The position numbers were made by a program, and so were the translations under genes. Positions 63,899 through 64,000 of a stretch of 64,000 nt of DNA are shown one piece after another (the first letter of the stretch is position 1; each line of letters starts with the position of its first letter). The DNA is from Burkholderia plantarii. Lineage in GTDB: Bacteria; Pseudomonadota; Gammaproteobacteria; Burkholderiales; Burkholderiaceae. The notes under the pieces were generated by a model. That model saw only the letters and a list, made by a program, of their open reading frames with translations. It ran no database searches and was not told the DNA's origin. The stretch spans positions 3,596,001 through 3,660,000 of the forward strand of contig NZ_CP007212.1 in NCBI RefSeq assembly GCF_001411805.1, given 5' to 3'.

Positions 63899-64000
63899 AT
63901 GGAACAGACTCGATACGACCTACTCGTGATCGGCGGCGGCATCAACGGTGCGGGCATCGCACGCGATGCCGCCGGGCGCGGGCTGTCCGTGCTCCTTTGC
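63899..64000 (+). CDS. glpD: Aerobic glycerol-3-phosphate dehydrogenase, 5' part only
   Basis: The first 34 codons are in the window: MEQTRYDLLVIGGGINGAG and on to the ARDAAGRGLS segment, with the FAD-binding GGGINGAG dinucleotide motif near residue 12. This is the GlpD N-terminus. It oxidises sn-glycerol 3-phosphate to dihydroxyacetone phosphate at the inner membrane, feeding electrons to quinone. GGAGAG lies 14 bp before the ATG; a GTG is one codon earlier. The gene continues past the window. Confidence 0.9.
   Translation, partial: MEQTRYDLLVIGGGINGAGIARDAAGRGLSVLLC

Overview
The window looks like chromosome of a Burkholderia sensu stricto species. The core is very GC-rich, with strong G/C third-position bias, LysR/AraC/TetR/GntR regulators, EmrAB-type efflux, paired c-type cytochromes, and a GlpR/GlpD locus at the right edge. 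I infer the genus from family content and codon use; no rRNA or tRNA gene is present to confirm it.

Region 1 (about 1-14.3 kb) is an accessory island of lower and uneven GC. It opens with three insertion sequences nested in one another. A roughly 1.2-kb IS3-family element has been split by an IS66-family element, which has an exact 8-bp target duplication and carries a passenger gene, and by an ISL3-family element in the A-run that would serve as the IS3 frameshift signal. After a few small hypothetical genes comes a tightly coupled minus-strand operon of three genes: a SAM methyltransferase, a compact UvrD-like superfamily 1 helicase, and a 741-residue protein with a C-terminal AlkB-type Fe(II)/2-oxoglutarate dioxygenase behind about 490 unrecognised residues. 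Both junctions are ATGA overlaps. I know of no described system with this combination, and it is the best candidate here for a new nucleic-acid modification, repair or defence system. The island continues with an IS3 remnant abutting a truncated gene and several small membrane or hypothetical proteins.

Region 2 (14.4-34.7 kb) is ordinary Burkholderia accessory chromosome: a soluble chemoreceptor-like protein, methionine aminotransferase, an epimerase-like protein, a TctDE-like two-component system next to a CitA/TcuC-like MFS symporter, a quinone oxidoreductase, an orphan NMT1-like binding protein, AraC and GNAT proteins, an MFS-LysR-aldo/keto reductase cluster with shared TTGA-N7-TCAA boxes, a PhnD-like protein, a fatty acid desaturase, a diguanylate cyclase, and two adjacent single-frameshift pseudogenes (AraC-type and RidA).

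Region 3 (34.7-52.6 kb) holds a DHA2 MFS pump with a divergent LysR gene, a membrane-anchored hypothetical protein, a large bifunctional penicillin-binding protein, a Tat-exported purple acid phosphatase-like enzyme, a TetR/EmrA/EmrB/outer-membrane-factor efflux locus, a GntR/galactonate dehydratase divergent pair with a palindromic operator candidate, and a SUFU-domain protein.

Region 4 (52.8-64 kb) holds CopD, a di-haem and a tri-haem cytochrome c in one operon, the DEAD-box helicase RhlE with a strong terminator, an overlapping PNPOx-like/ferritin-like pair, a gamma-glutamyltransferase, GlpR, two small proteins, and the first codons of glpD preceded by a GlpR-operator-like palindrome.
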